Shown: positions 1 to 8,040, numbered from the stretch's first letter. The stretch: 64,000 nucleotides of DNA from Bradyrhizobium iriomotense (GCF_018129405.1 NZ_JAFCLP010000029.1:1-64000), one strand, 5' to 3'. Translations and numbers: made by a program. Notes: generated by a model from the sequence alone, not told the origin.

Positions 1-42
1 GTCATGATCAGAGGCCTCACCCAGTTCCACGCCATCAAGCAT
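1..42 (-). CDS. Possible 5' end of an unidentified gene running off the left edge
   Basis: Reading leftward, an ATG at 42 opens a frame that stays open for 14 codons to the edge of the window. A good ribosome binding site, GGAGG, lies about nine bases before it. The first residues read MLDGVELGEASDHD and match no family I know. The gene would be divergent from the reductase-like gene at 213. The open stretch is too short to prove coding, so this rests on the start and its binding site alone. Confidence 0.35.
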   Translation of the reverse strand, partial: MLDGVELGEASDHD

Positions 43-212
43 GGTTGGAGCCTCCGAAATGTGTGAATCTCGTAGCCCACAAGGGGAGAGGGTAAGACCA
101 CGGCGCTCTCCCTACCTGACTGCAATTCTGGCCTGCGCCGCCGCTCTCCCCGTTGAGCAACCCCGAAACTATCTCTAGTCTGTCGCCAACCAAGAACCAG
201 GAGACGCGCCCT

Positions 213-1142
213 ATGTCCGCTCCGCGCGACGACGAATTCGGCTTTGCACCCGACTACGATTCTCCCGTCCCCTACATGCAGCGCACGCGCGATTATTACG
301 CGGCGATCGGCTACACCACGCCGTATCGCTGGGCGCACCACACCGAGGCGCCGTTCCAGCCGCTGAAGAAGCCGCTCGCGCAATCCCGCGTGACCATCAT
401 CACCACCGCTGCGCCTTACGATCCGGCCAAGGGCGACCAGGGGCCGGGCGCGGCCTATAACGGCAGCGCGAAGTTTTACCAGGTCTATGACGGCGACACG
501 TCGCAACAGCACGATCTGCGCATCTCCCACATCGGCTACGACCGCAAGCACACCTCGGCAACAGATAGCGGCACCTGGTTTCCGCTGCCGCAGCTGTTGA
601 AGGCGTCCGCGGCCGGACGCATCGGCGAAGTGGCTCCGCGCTTCTTCGGCGCGCCGACCAACCGCAGCCATCGCGTCACGCTCGACACCGACGCGCCGGA
701 GATTCTTTCGCGCTGCCTTGCCGACAAGGTCGATGTCGCCGTGCTGGTGCCCAACTGCCCGGTCTGCCACCAGACCACCGCGCTGGTGGCGCGGCACCTG
801 GAGCGGAACGGCATTCCGACCGTGATCATGGGCTGCGCCAAGGACATCATCGAGCACGCCGCCGTGCCGCGCTTTCTGTTCAGCGACTTCCCGCTCGGCA
901 ATTCCGCCGGCAAGCCGCACGACGTCGCTTCGCAGGCGCAGACGCTGGAACTGGCGCTCAAGCTGCTGGAGACCGCAAGCGGTCCGCTGACCACGATGCA
1001 ATCGCCGCTGCGCTGGAGCGAGGACGCTTCCTGGAAGCTCGACTACAACAACGTCGCGCAGCTCTCGCCTGAAGAGCTGGCGCGGCGCCGCGCCGAATTC
1101 GACAAGCAGAAGGAGATCGCGCGCGGCAACCGCGCCGCCTGA
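213..1142 (+). CDS. Glycine/sarcosine/betaine reductase component B-like protein, cysteine form
   Basis: This 309-residue protein resembles the C-terminal half of GrdB, the selenoprotein that holds the substrate in clostridial glycine and betaine reductases. At residues 182-185 it reads CPVC where GrdB has selenocysteine-x-x-Cys, and further on comes a PLGN motif also found in GrdB. Known GrdB proteins are longer, near 437 residues. I start it at ATG 213, preceded by AGGAG near 198-202, rather than at an in-frame TTG at 153. The next gene, 34 bases on, is a class III CoA-transferase, so the two may share a message. No other glycine reductase subunit is nearby, so the real reaction is unknown; a thiol redox or dehalogenase-like role is possible. 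Confidence 0.7.
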   Translation: MSAPRDDEFGFAPDYDSPVPYMQRTRDYYAAIGYTTPYRWAHHTEAPFQPLKKPLAQSRVTIITTAAPYDPAKGDQGPGAAYNGSAKFYQVYDGDTSQQHDLRISHIGYDRKHTSATDSGTWFPLPQLLKASAAGRIGEVAPRFFGAPTNRSHRVTLDTDAPEILSRCLADKVDVAVLVPNCPVCHQTTALVARHLERNGIPTVIMGCAKDIIEHAAVPRFLFSDFPLGNSAGKPHDVASQAQTLELALKLLETASGPLTTMQSPLRWSEDASWKLDYNNVAQLSPEELARRRAEFDKQKEIARGNRAA

Positions 1143-1176
1143 CGTCCTCCGATAACAACAATCAAGGGAGAGCGAC

Positions 1177-2370
1177 GTGACGCGACCGTTCGAGGGCGTG
1201 AAGATCCTGGATTTCACGCAAGTGCTGGCCGGCCCTTATGCGAGCTACCAGCTCGCGCTGCTGGGGGCGGACGTCATCAAGGTCGAGCGACGCGAGGGCG
1301 AGGACATGCGCCGCACGCCGCTCTCCCGCGAATGGGCCGAGCGGGGGCTGGCGCCCGCGTTCCAGGCCATCAACGGCAACAAGCGCAGCCTGACGCTCGA
1401 TTTGCAAAAGCCCGAGGCGATCGCGATCGTGAAGAGGCTTGCAGCTCAGGTCGACGTCGTCATGGAGAACTTCCGTCCGGGCGTGATGGACAAGCTCGGC
1501 ATCGGCTATGAGGCGCTCTCCGCGATCAATCCAAAGCTGATCTATTGCGCGGTGTCTGGCTTCGGCCAGACCGGCCCGGATCGCCTGCGGCCCGGCTATG
1601 ACGGCAAGATGCAGGCGCTGTCGGGCATCATGGCGATCACCGGCCATCCGGAGACGGGGCCGACGCGCGCGGGCTTTGCCGTATGCGACGTGCTCTCGGG
1701 CGCCACGGCCGCGTTCGGCGTGTCGAGCGCGCTATACCAGCGCGACCGCACCGGCAAGGGACAGCTCATCGACGTTTCCATGCTGGAGGCGACGCTGGCG
1801 TTTCTCTCGGGCCAGATCGCCGACTGGTCGGTTGCGGGCCATCGGCAGCAGCTTTCGGGCAACCAGGCGGTGAGCCGCCGGACCACGGCGAATTTGTTCA
1901 AGTGCGGCGACGGCCACATCCTGCTCGCCGTCAACAACGAGAAGCAGTACCGCGCGCTGATGAGCACACTCGGCCGCGAGGATACGCTGAGCGATCCGCG
2001 CTTTGCCGACTGGTTTTCCCGCAACGAGAACGAGCCGGCGCTGCGCGCCATCATCGAGGAGGCGCTGGCAAAAAGGCCGGCGCGCGAATGGGAGACAATC
2101 CTGGAAGACGCCGGCGCGCCCTGCGCCAGCATCTGGAAGGTCGAGGAGGTGATCGACCATCCGCAAGTGAAGGCGCGTGGCGCGATCCAGGAGCTCGACA
2201 CGCTCTACGGCCGCCTGCGCTTTGCCGGCAGCGGCTTCAAGCTGGCGCATGGCGGCGGCAAACTCGATCGTATGGCGCCGGAGTTGGGGGCGGATACCGA
2301 TGCAGTGCTCGGCGAGCTGGGGTTTGATGCGGCGGAGATCGCAGCGCTGAGGGCGGGGGAAGTTGTGTGA
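1177..2370 (+). CDS. Class III (CaiB/BaiF family) CoA-transferase
   Basis: The protein has 397 residues, the usual length for CaiB/BaiF CoA-transferases, which move CoA between carboxylic acids through a covalent aspartyl intermediate. It opens with the family signature FEGVKILDFTQVLAGPYAS. The likely catalytic aspartate is Asp171, in CDVLSG. The start is GTG 1177, with AAGGGAG at 1164-1170. The acyl substrate cannot be read from sequence: formyl-CoA, succinyl-CoA and carnitine-type transferases share these features. It follows the GrdB-like gene on the same strand and may be cotranscribed. A palindromic repeat begins 24 bases after its stop. Confidence 0.88.
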   Translation: MTRPFEGVKILDFTQVLAGPYASYQLALLGADVIKVERREGEDMRRTPLSREWAERGLAPAFQAINGNKRSLTLDLQKPEAIAIVKRLAAQVDVVMENFRPGVMDKLGIGYEALSAINPKLIYCAVSGFGQTGPDRLRPGYDGKMQALSGIMAITGHPETGPTRAGFAVCDVLSGATAAFGVSSALYQRDRTGKGQLIDVSMLEATLAFLSGQIADWSVAGHRQQLSGNQAVSRRTTANLFKCGDGHILLAVNNEKQYRALMSTLGREDTLSDPRFADWFSRNENEPALRAIIEEALAKRPAREWETILEDAGAPCASIWKVEEVIDHPQVKARGAIQELDTLYGRLRFAGSGFKLAHGGGKLDRMAPELGADTDAVLGELGFDAAEIAALRAGEVV

Positions 2371-2393
2371 GGGCTGGTAGCCACACACTCAAT

Positions 2394-2548
2394 CGTCGTC
2401 CTGGACAAGCGCCAGCGCAGATCCGGGACCCATAACCACAGGATGGTGTTGCGCGAAGATTCGTGGTTGCCAGCGCGCGCCACAACCGCTTCCTGTGGTT
2501 ATGGGTCCCGGATCTGCGCGCGCTTCGGGCGCGCTTGTCCGGGACGAC
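2394..2548. repeat. Intergenic palindromic repeat, type A
   Basis: Two arms built from GTCGTCCTGGACAAGCGC and its complement frame an inner inverted pair, GGGACCCATAACCACAGG and its complement. Similar copies lie at 8041-8162, 11780-11921 and 23046-23190. All are intergenic. It is a REP-like short palindrome with no coding capacity. Confidence 0.85.
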
Positions 2549-2555
2549 AGCGGAG

Positions 2556-3320
2556 CTAGAACAACGAGCCCTGCCCGTCATCCGAAGACGCAGCAGCAAC
2601 CTTCCGCACCGCCTTCTTCGGCTTCGCAGCCTCGGCCTCCGCCTCCATCTCCTCAGTACTGATCGGCAGCAGCAACTGCTCGTCGTCATTGGCAACGCGG
2701 TTGACGCGGGTGGAGACCGGGTGCCAGGCGAATTCGCCGATGCGCGGGGGCCTCATCAGCGGCAGGATCGCATCGACCTCGTCGCCGCGATGATCGAGCC
2801 AGCACTCGAAATCGCGCGGGCTGATGGTGACGGGCACGCGATCATGCAGCGCGGCGAGGTCCTCGCCCGCCGCCGCCGTGACGATTGCGACCGTGTCGAG
2901 CTCCTCGCCGTTCGGCCCGACCCAGGTCTCGAACACCGCGGCAAAGCCAAGCGGCTCGCCGTCGGCGCGGTGGATGAAGAAGGGCTGCTTGCGGCCGCCG
3001 TCCGACTTCCACTCGTAATAACCATCGGCCGGGATCAGGCCGCGCCGCCGGCGTATAGCCTTCTTGAAGGCGGGCTTCTCCAGCACCGTCTCCGAACGGG
3101 CGTTGATCAGCAATGTAAATCCGCGGGGGTCCTTGACCCAGCTCGGCAACAGCCCCCACCGCATCAGGCGGAAATGGCGCGCGCCGTTCTCGACCAAAAC
3201 GACCGGAATCGGTTGCGTTGGAGCGACATTGTACCGTGGCGGGAAATTCGGCTGCTCGATGTAGCCGAATAGTTGCCGCAAAGCCGCGGGGGCCGAAGTT
3301 ATGACGAAGCGTCCACACAT
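2556..3320 (-). CDS. SOS response-associated peptidase family (SRAP/YedK/HMCES) protein
   Basis: This 254-residue protein is a clear SRAP member. These proteins form a thiazolidine crosslink to abasic sites in single-stranded DNA and so shield them during replication. The expected residues are all visible: Cys2 (MCGRF, exposed after Met removal), Asn73 in NARSET, Glu103 in GYYEW and His159 in HDRVPV. The C-terminal 30 residues are rich in Ala, Lys and Glu and end in GQGSLF, which looks like a flexible tail, perhaps a partner-binding motif. It diverges from the gene at 3384. I looked for a LexA box of the GTTC-N7-GTTC kind in the 63-base gap and saw none. Confidence 0.92.
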   Translation of the reverse strand: MCGRFVITSAPAALRQLFGYIEQPNFPPRYNVAPTQPIPVVLVENGARHFRLMRWGLLPSWVKDPRGFTLLINARSETVLEKPAFKKAIRRRRGLIPADGYYEWKSDGGRKQPFFIHRADGEPLGFAAVFETWVGPNGEELDTVAIVTAAAGEDLAALHDRVPVTISPRDFECWLDHRGDEVDAILPLMRPPRIGEFAWHPVSTRVNRVANDDEQLLLPISTEEMEAEAEAAKPKKAVRKVAAASSDDGQGSLF

Positions 3321-3383
3321 CCTTGGGGGCCTATATAGGGTCCGTTCAGGTCCTTTTAACCCCGAACGTTAACACTGCGGCAG

Positions 3384-3884
3384 ATGAGCTCAACGGCCAC
3401 CCAACCCGCGCGGACGCATGTACAGACGGGCCCCGAGGCCGCGGCCTGGGCCGAACGGCTGCGCGTGGCCAACATCAACCCGCGGACCGGGCTTGCCACT
3501 GACTATCTCAACCATTTCAATGAAGCCGTGATGCTGCTGGAAATGGTCCCTGATATGCCGGAATGCGCCGAAGATTTTTTGACCTGGTCGCCGCTGTCCT
3601 ATGCCGAGCATTTCACGGCGTCGAACTTCAAGGCGCGGGACCTCGCCATCGAGGCCTATGAGAAGGCCGATCCGAACGTGCGCGCCCAGTTCGACCACAT
3701 CACGGATACCATGACCTCGATCCTGACCGCGGTCGGCTCAGCCATGCGCGAGGTCGAGAAGGACACGACCCGCGTGCGCCTCGCCGAGCAGGCCACCCTC
3801 TGGGTCAAGCCGCTGATCGCGGCCTGCGGCGGCATCATCAATGGCGGCGCGGAGGCCGACGTCGACACCATCATGGCGAACTAG
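3384..3884 (+). CDS. Conserved hypothetical protein, 166 residues
   Basis: I do not recognise a named family. The protein is soluble and mostly helical by composition, with no signal peptide, membrane segment or cysteine cluster. The middle holds acidic and aromatic residues (ECAEDFLTWSPLSYAEHF). The last third contains a short Gly-rich turn (ACGGIINGG). It starts at ATG 3384, in a compact divergent gap with the SRAP gene. Its stop is four bases before the GTG start of the NUDIX gene, so the two are probably cotranscribed. Confidence 0.75.
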   Translation: MSSTATQPARTHVQTGPEAAAWAERLRVANINPRTGLATDYLNHFNEAVMLLEMVPDMPECAEDFLTWSPLSYAEHFTASNFKARDLAIEAYEKADPNVRAQFDHITDTMTSILTAVGSAMREVEKDTTRVRLAEQATLWVKPLIAACGGIINGGAEADVDTIMAN

Positions 3885-3888
3885 CGCC

Positions 3889-4323
3889 GTGTCCGCGGTC
3901 GCCCAGCCCAGCCATCCCCAGATCGCCGTCAGTGCCGCGATTTTTCGCGACGGCAAGGTGCTGCTGACCCGCCGCGCCCGGTCGCCGGCAAAAGGGTTCT
4001 ATTCGCTGCCGGGCGGCCGGGTCGAGTTCGGCGAATCGCTGCATCAGGCGCTCAAGCGCGAGGTCGACGAGGAAACCGGGCTCGAGATCGAGATCATTGG
4101 GCTAGCCGGCTGGCGCGAGGTGCTGCCGGCCGCCCCCGGCGCCGGCCACTATTTGATTATGTCCTTTGCCGCCCGCTGGGCGGCCCGGGAGCCGGTCCTG
4201 AACGACGAGCTCGACGACTACCGCTGGATCGCCCCGGACGCCCTGGCGAGCCTCGGCGACCTCAAGCTGACCGGGGGGCTGGAGGAGGTCATCCAGTCCG
4301 CCCACCGGCTGCTTGGGGCTTGA
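3889..4323 (+). CDS. NUDIX hydrolase
   Basis: The complete NUDIX box (G-x5-E-x7-REUxEExGU) spans residues 43-65: it begins GRVEFGE and ends REVDEETGL. The protein should cleave a nucleoside diphosphate linked to another group; the exact substrate cannot be read. I start it at GTG 3889, giving 144 residues and placing the start four bases after the previous stop. An upstream ATG at 3841 would extend it into the preceding gene and add an arginine-rich stretch unlike the family. It fits a two-gene unit with the upstream hypothetical gene. Confidence 0.88.
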   Translation: MSAVAQPSHPQIAVSAAIFRDGKVLLTRRARSPAKGFYSLPGGRVEFGESLHQALKREVDEETGLEIEIIGLAGWREVLPAAPGAGHYLIMSFAARWAAREPVLNDELDDYRWIAPDALASLGDLKLTGGLEEVIQSAHRLLGA

Positions 4324-4368
4324 CGGCCCGCCTTGCGCCCGCCGTCTCGAGGGGGCATACAGCCGCCG

Positions 4369-4746
4369 ATGTTCACGCGATTTCTGGCCATTTTTGCCCT
4401 GATTCTCGCCTGCGCCTGCGCGCCCGCCCGGGCCCAGGACGTGGCGGCGCCGTTTGACGGCGAACTGCAGCGGCTGGCGGAGATCCTCGGCGGGCTGCAC
4501 TATCTGCGCGGCATCTGCGGAGCGAACGAAGGCAACAAATGGCGCAGCGAGATGCAGGCGCTGATCGATGCCGAAACTCCCTCCGGCGAGCGCCGCACCC
4601 GCATGATCGCCGGCTTCAACCGCGGCTATAACGGCTTCCAGCAGACCTACCGGAGCTGCACGCCGGCCGCGACGGTGGCGATCCGCCGCTATATCGAGGA
4701 AGGCTCGAAGATCTCGCGGGATCTCACCGCACGCTACGCGAACTGA
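4369..4746 (+). CDS. Secreted TIGR02301-type protein, 125 residues
   Basis: The N-terminus is a signal peptide: MFTRF, a hydrophobic run of about 14 residues, then ARAQ as a likely cleavage site near residue 23. The mature part is about 100 residues with two cysteines, in GICGAN and RSCTPA, that could form a disulfide. It resembles a small periplasmic family of Rhizobiales annotated as TIGR02301, whose function is unknown. The start at ATG 4369 is set by the signal peptide. It lies 45 bases after the NUDIX gene on the same strand. Confidence 0.78.
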   Translation: MFTRFLAIFALILACACAPARAQDVAAPFDGELQRLAEILGGLHYLRGICGANEGNKWRSEMQALIDAETPSGERRTRMIAGFNRGYNGFQQTYRSCTPAATVAIRRYIEEGSKISRDLTARYAN

Positions 4747-4925
4747 TTTCTCGTCGGGCGCGACGGCGTCGCGCTCCGAAAATGACAGCGGCTGGAACCC
4801 TGTCATCGACTTTGTTCACAGCCATTAACCGTTCTTAAAGATGTAGCCTAGCGGGCGTTACTACGCGTGCTACACCTCTCGTGCAGCGCATCGCCGTGGA
4901 CGCGCCCCAGCCCTGATCGAGTTTC

Positions 4926-5192
4926 ATGAGCCAGCCGATTTCATACGCCCCCGACCGTGCGCCCCTGCCCGATCACGAGCAGAAGCAGGCAGCCCTGAGC
5001 TATCTCAACGAGGCCTGGGCCGAGGCGCGCCATGACGGCGTCGACGGCGACTGCCTGGCGCAGGCGAGCCTGTTCGCCGCATTCGCCGAACTCGTCGGCA
5101 CCTATGGCGAGGATGCGGTGGCAAAATTCGTCGAGGGTTTTCCGGGCCGCATCCGCAACGGCGAATTCTCCGTCGACATCTCCCGGCAGTAA
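4926..5192 (+). CDS. Small conserved hypothetical protein, 88 residues
   Basis: This short acidic protein has no signal peptide or membrane span. It is helical by composition (EQKQAALSYLNEAWAEARHDGVDGDCLAQASLFAAFAELV) and ends in a short basic and Gly-containing tail. I know no function. It starts at ATG 4926, 179 bases after the secreted protein, so it probably has its own promoter. A GC-rich hairpin lies 18 bases after its stop. The gene frame shows the strong third-position GC expected here, which supports coding. Confidence 0.65.
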   Translation: MSQPISYAPDRAPLPDHEQKQAALSYLNEAWAEARHDGVDGDCLAQASLFAAFAELVGTYGEDAVAKFVEGFPGRIRNGEFSVDISRQ

Positions 5193-5210
5193 GCCCTGTC
5201 GCGAAAATGA

Positions 5211-5229
5211 CCCCGCCACGCGGGCGGGG
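5211..5229 (+). terminator. Possible terminator hairpin after the 88-residue gene
   Basis: CCCCGCC at 5211-5217 pairs with GGCGGGG at 5223-5229 across a five-base loop. There is no U tract after it, so termination is only inferred from position, 18 bases past the stop codon. Confidence 0.4.
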
Positions 5230-5401
5230 CCAGTTGACGGATGAATGACTTTGCGACGAGGTCGTGACTACAAGGTCTTGGCGACAAGGTCGCGAAGTCT
5301 GCCGCCTTTATCGCACGGAAGCCGTTTCCCGCGGATAAGCATTAGTCTCGCGAAGGCCGGGAGATGTTCCCGACAGAGGCGGGAATGCACTCCCTCCTGC
5401 G

Positions 5402-5722
5402 TCACGGCTCGATCTTGAGCGTCGCTTTCATGTTGGGATGATAGCGGCAATAGTACTCGACCGTCCCCGCCTTCTTCACGACTGATGTCGCCGACTTCTT
5501 CGGCGGCAGCGTCACGTCGAAATTGCCGTTCTTCGCGGTGGCGGTGTGGGCGAAGACGTCCTTGTTGATCCAGATGATGGTATCGCCGACCTTCGCCGAC
5601 ACCTCAGCCGGAGATATCACGAGATTCTCCATCGTGATCTCTATGATCGCGGCGTGTGCCGGGACGACCATCGGCAGAAAGGCGACCGCAAGCGCGATCG
5701 AAGCGAGGCGTCCCGGCTTCAT
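5402..5722 (-). CDS. Periplasmic cupredoxin (plastocyanin/amicyanin-like)
   Basis: A 106-residue type I copper protein. A signal peptide covers residues 1-24, ending in AHA. The four copper ligands are in place: His59 (FAHTA), then Cys92, His95 and Met98 in the loop YCRYHPNM. It should carry single electrons in the periplasm. It is the last gene of a run with a DUF4142 protein ten bases upstream and an ECF sigma factor before that, all on the minus strand. The DUF4142 gene has an ECF-type promoter of its own, which would also drive this gene. Confidence 0.88.
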   Translation of the reverse strand: MKPGRLASIALAVAFLPMVVPAHAAIIEITMENLVISPAEVSAKVGDTIIWINKDVFAHTATAKNGNFDVTLPPKKSATSVVKKAGTVEYYCRYHPNMKATLKIEP

Positions 5723-5732
5723 TTCACGCTCC

Positions 5733-6263
5733 CTATTTCAGCTCGGCCGCGACATGCTCGGCGTGCTGCTGATGACCCTGAAAGATCTTCAGGCCGGTCT
5801 GCAACAGGCTCTTCAGCTCGGCATTGCTGGCCGACGGAATGAGCTGCGTCTCCAGCGCGCTGTTGACCGCCTTGTGGTAGGCGACCTCGTTGGCGACATA
5901 GGCCTTGTCGAACGCAGCGTCGCTCAGCTTGTCCAGCTCGGCCAGCTTGTCGCTCGCCTGCTTCGACAGCGCCTTGCTGGTGTCATTGTCTTCAGGGGTG
6001 ACGTTCAGCTTCTTGACTAGCGCCAGCGCCTGCTTGTTGACCGCCTCATGGTCGCGCAGCATGTCCTCGGCGAACGCCTTGACGTCCTTGTTCTTCGCTT
6101 TTTTCTGCGCCTGCTTGGCGGCGTTGATGTCGATCACGCCGGCGGTGTAGGCGATATGGGCAATCTGCGGATCGGTCGGCTTGTCGGCCGCGCTGGCGCC
6201 TTGCAGCGCGGGACTCGACAGCAGAATTGCCGCGGCGACCGCCGCGCTCCAACGGATGAACAT
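5733..6263 (-). CDS. DUF4142-type secreted protein
   Basis: 176 residues with a signal peptide at 1-25, ending ASA. The mature protein is a ferritin-like helical domain typical of DUF4142, with motifs such as VKAFAEDMLRDHEAVNKQA and a second His-rich helix near the end (FQGHQQHAEHVAAEL). The family is exported and often stress-linked; its biochemical role is not settled. The start at 6263 has AGGAG about 11 bases upstream. A promoter motif identical to the one before the sigma gene lies at 6318-6346, so this gene and the cupredoxin are the likely direct targets of that sigma factor. Confidence 0.85.
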   Translation of the reverse strand: MFIRWSAAVAAAILLSSPALQGASAADKPTDPQIAHIAYTAGVIDINAAKQAQKKAKNKDVKAFAEDMLRDHEAVNKQALALVKKLNVTPEDNDTSKALSKQASDKLAELDKLSDAAFDKAYVANEVAYHKAVNSALETQLIPSASNAELKSLLQTGLKIFQGHQQHAEHVAAELK

Positions 6264-6317
6264 GGTTTGACACTCCTGTGCTGCCGGACGTTTTGCCGGC
6301 GCGTTGCTTCACAGGAA

Positions 6318-6346
6318 TTGGATGGGCGTTTCGCGCAAACGTTCCC
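6318..6346 (-). promoter_or_regulatory. ECF-type promoter before the DUF4142-cupredoxin pair
   Basis: On the minus strand GGGAAC (6346-6341), 17 bases, then ATCCAA (6323-6318). The same two hexamers with the same spacing occur before the sigma gene at 7080-7108. The GGAAC -35 and the CCAA-containing -10 are typical of group IV (ECF) sigma factors. It sits about 55 bases before the DUF4142 start. Confidence 0.75.
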
Positions 6347-6354
6347 GAAAAATT

Positions 6355-7044
6355 TCAGCCGCCTGCACCGAGCCGCTTCAGCACGGCTTCGGTCAAGCGC
6401 TCGCAGCGCCAGCCGGCAAATGGAAAGGCGTCCATCATCACCGGCCCGATCTCCTTCTCGACGTTGTCGCGCAGCATGGTGCGGGCGCGGTGCAGCCGCG
6501 TCTTCACGGTCTCGGGCTTCACGCCGAGCAGATCGGCGGTCTCCTCGATGTTCATACCCTCCATGACGCGTGCGACGAACACCATGCGGAAAACGTCCGG
6601 CAACTCGTCGATGGCGCGTTCGACGACGCGCTGGATTTCACGTTGGGCCATGGTCCTTTCCGGATCGCCTGCGGGAGAGACGGGAAATTTGATGATCTGC
6701 GCCTCGAGCGCGGCTTCGGACACCGAGCCGAGCTCGACATGCGGCTTGGCGCTCCGCACCCGGCCAAGCGCCTCGTTGATGGCGATGCGCGACAGCCAGG
6801 TCGACAGGCCGGAGTCGCCCCTGAAGCCGTCGAGATGGGTGAAGGCGCGCACATAGGTTTCCTGCACCACGTCCTCCGCTTCGCTGTCGCTACGCAGAAT
6901 TGCGCGCGCGAGGCGGTATAGCCTGCGGTTGTTGGCTTGCATGATCTCGCGCAGCGCGGCCTCGTCATGGCCCCGCGCGCGGTCGATCAGTTCGGCTTCC
7001 GACGTTCTGGCGCCGGCGGACAGGCCGGCTGCGGTCCGTTGCAT
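6355..7044 (-). CDS. ECF-type RNA polymerase sigma factor
   Basis: The protein has sigma region 2 (LYRLARAILRSDSEAEDVVQ, then TYVRAFTHLDGFRG) and sigma region 4 (VFVARVMEGMNIEETADLLG, then VKPETVKTRLHRARTMLR), with no region 3, as in ECF sigma factors. An ATG at 7080 would give 241 residues, but the -10 of the likely autoregulatory promoter overlaps that codon. A transcript from it would begin inside the frame. I therefore prefer ATG 7044, giving 229 residues, which has AGCAGG upstream. No anti-sigma gene is adjacent, so how it is held inactive is unclear. It precedes the DUF4142 and cupredoxin genes. Confidence 0.88.
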   Translation of the reverse strand: MQRTAAGLSAGARTSEAELIDRARGHDEAALREIMQANNRRLYRLARAILRSDSEAEDVVQETYVRAFTHLDGFRGDSGLSTWLSRIAINEALGRVRSAKPHVELGSVSEAALEAQIIKFPVSPAGDPERTMAQREIQRVVERAIDELPDVFRMVFVARVMEGMNIEETADLLGVKPETVKTRLHRARTMLRDNVEKEIGPVMMDAFPFAGWRCERLTEAVLKRLGAGG

Positions 7045-7079
7045 GGCGGTTACCTGCTGGTCTCCATTGGCTTCGGACA

Positions 7080-7108
7080 TTGGATGCAGGCCAGTGCCAA
7101 AGGTTCCC
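7080..7108 (-). promoter_or_regulatory. ECF-type promoter of the sigma gene, likely autoregulated
   Basis: GGGAAC at 7108-7103 and ATCCAA at 7085-7080 on the minus strand, with a 17-base spacer, match the motif at 6318-6346 exactly in both hexamers and in spacing. Its -10 overlaps the first in-frame ATG of the sigma gene, which argues for a later start. Confidence 0.72.
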
Positions 7109-7124
7109 AGTTTTCTTGCCCAGA

Positions 7125-7149
7125 TCTTACCCTACAGGGGAGGGTAAGA
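7125..7149 (-). terminator. Hairpin directly after the sulfurtransferase gene
   Basis: TCTTACCCT at 7125-7133 and AGGGTAAGA at 7141-7149 form a nine-base-pair stem with a seven-base loop. It begins one base past the sulfurtransferase stop and lies just upstream of the sigma promoter. There is no U tract, so it may only slow transcription or protect the 3' end. Confidence 0.45.
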
Positions 7150-7150
7150 C

Positions 7151-8020
7151 CTAATCCGTCTCGATCGGGAGCGACGGGTCCGGTGCCCACTCGCCCATCG
7201 AGCCGTCGTACAGCGTCAGCTTGTCGTAGCCGAGCTGCGTCAGCAGCAAGAGGTTGATCGTCGCCGAGATGCCGCCGCCGCAATACACGATCACATTCTT
7301 GTCGCGCGTGACGCCCTGGGCCGCGAACTTTGGCTCGGCATCGGCGAGGCTCGTCAGCGTCTTGTCGGCATTGACGAGCGTCGGGGCTGATACGTTGACG
7401 CTGCCGGGCACGCGGCCCGGCCGGCCATAGCGGCTAGGCTCGAGGCCGCGATGAAACTGCGGCCCGAGCGCGTTGACGATCACGGTCGAGGGATCACCGA
7501 TGCGCGCCTTCACGACATTCTTGTCGACGAAGAAGCCCGCGCGCGGCGCGGCCTTGAAGGTCGTGGCCGGATAACCCTTCGGTGCACCTGTCTCGATCGG
7601 CCGCCCCTCTTCCTTCCATTTGTCGAGGCCGCCGTCGAGCACCTGCGCATCGACGCCGAGCGAGCGCAGCATCCACCAGAACCGTGTCGACCACATCATG
7701 GTGCCGATGCTGTAGAGCACGATGGTCTTGCACGCATCGAGGCCGTGGCGACCGAAGGCGGCCTCGAGCTGGGCCACGTCAGGCATCATGAAGAGTGGGC
7801 GCGCAGAGGTGTCGGAGAATTCGCCCTGCAGGTCGAGGAAATCGGCACCGGGAATGTGGCCGGCCGCGAACGTCTTGTCGCCGGGCACCGCGCGATAGGG
7901 CACGTCGCTGCCCGGCGGCACCGGCTCGTTGTACGTCGTGCAGTCGTAGAGGCGGAGGTTGGGATCGCCGAGGATCGAGGCGAGTTGCTCCGTGGTGATG
8001 AGGGGTGTCGGTTGGGGCAT
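7151..8020 (-). CDS. sseA: 3-mercaptopyruvate/thiosulfate sulfurtransferase
   Basis: A 289-residue protein with two tandem rhodanese domains. The active-site loop of the C-terminal domain is CGGGISAT with Cys247. The first domain has no cysteine at the matching place (YSIGTMMW), as is usual for the inactive copy. The loop is closer to the CGSGVTA of mercaptopyruvate sulfurtransferases than to the CRKGVTA of rhodaneses, but it matches neither fully, so the sulfur donor is uncertain. It is monocistronic by appearance: a type A repeat lies upstream and a hairpin directly follows the stop. Confidence 0.85.
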   Translation of the reverse strand: MPQPTPLITTEQLASILGDPNLRLYDCTTYNEPVPPGSDVPYRAVPGDKTFAAGHIPGADFLDLQGEFSDTSARPLFMMPDVAQLEAAFGRHGLDACKTIVLYSIGTMMWSTRFWWMLRSLGVDAQVLDGGLDKWKEEGRPIETGAPKGYPATTFKAAPRAGFFVDKNVVKARIGDPSTVIVNALGPQFHRGLEPSRYGRPGRVPGSVNVSAPTLVNADKTLTSLADAEPKFAAQGVTRDKNVIVYCGGGISATINLLLLTQLGYDKLTLYDGSMGEWAPDPSLPIETD

Positions 8021-8040
8021 GCGATGACCTCTCCAACGTC

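Noticed and set aside
213-1142. A selenocysteine codon in the GrdB-like gene
   Set aside because: The position is TGC cysteine, not TGA, and no SECIS-like hairpin is needed.
3321-3383. A LexA box before the SRAP gene
   Set aside because: No GTTC-N7-GTTC or its complement is present in the gap.
4795-4820. An EcfG promoter before the 88-residue gene
   Set aside because: GGAAC is present but the GTT lies two or more bases too near for the consensus spacing.
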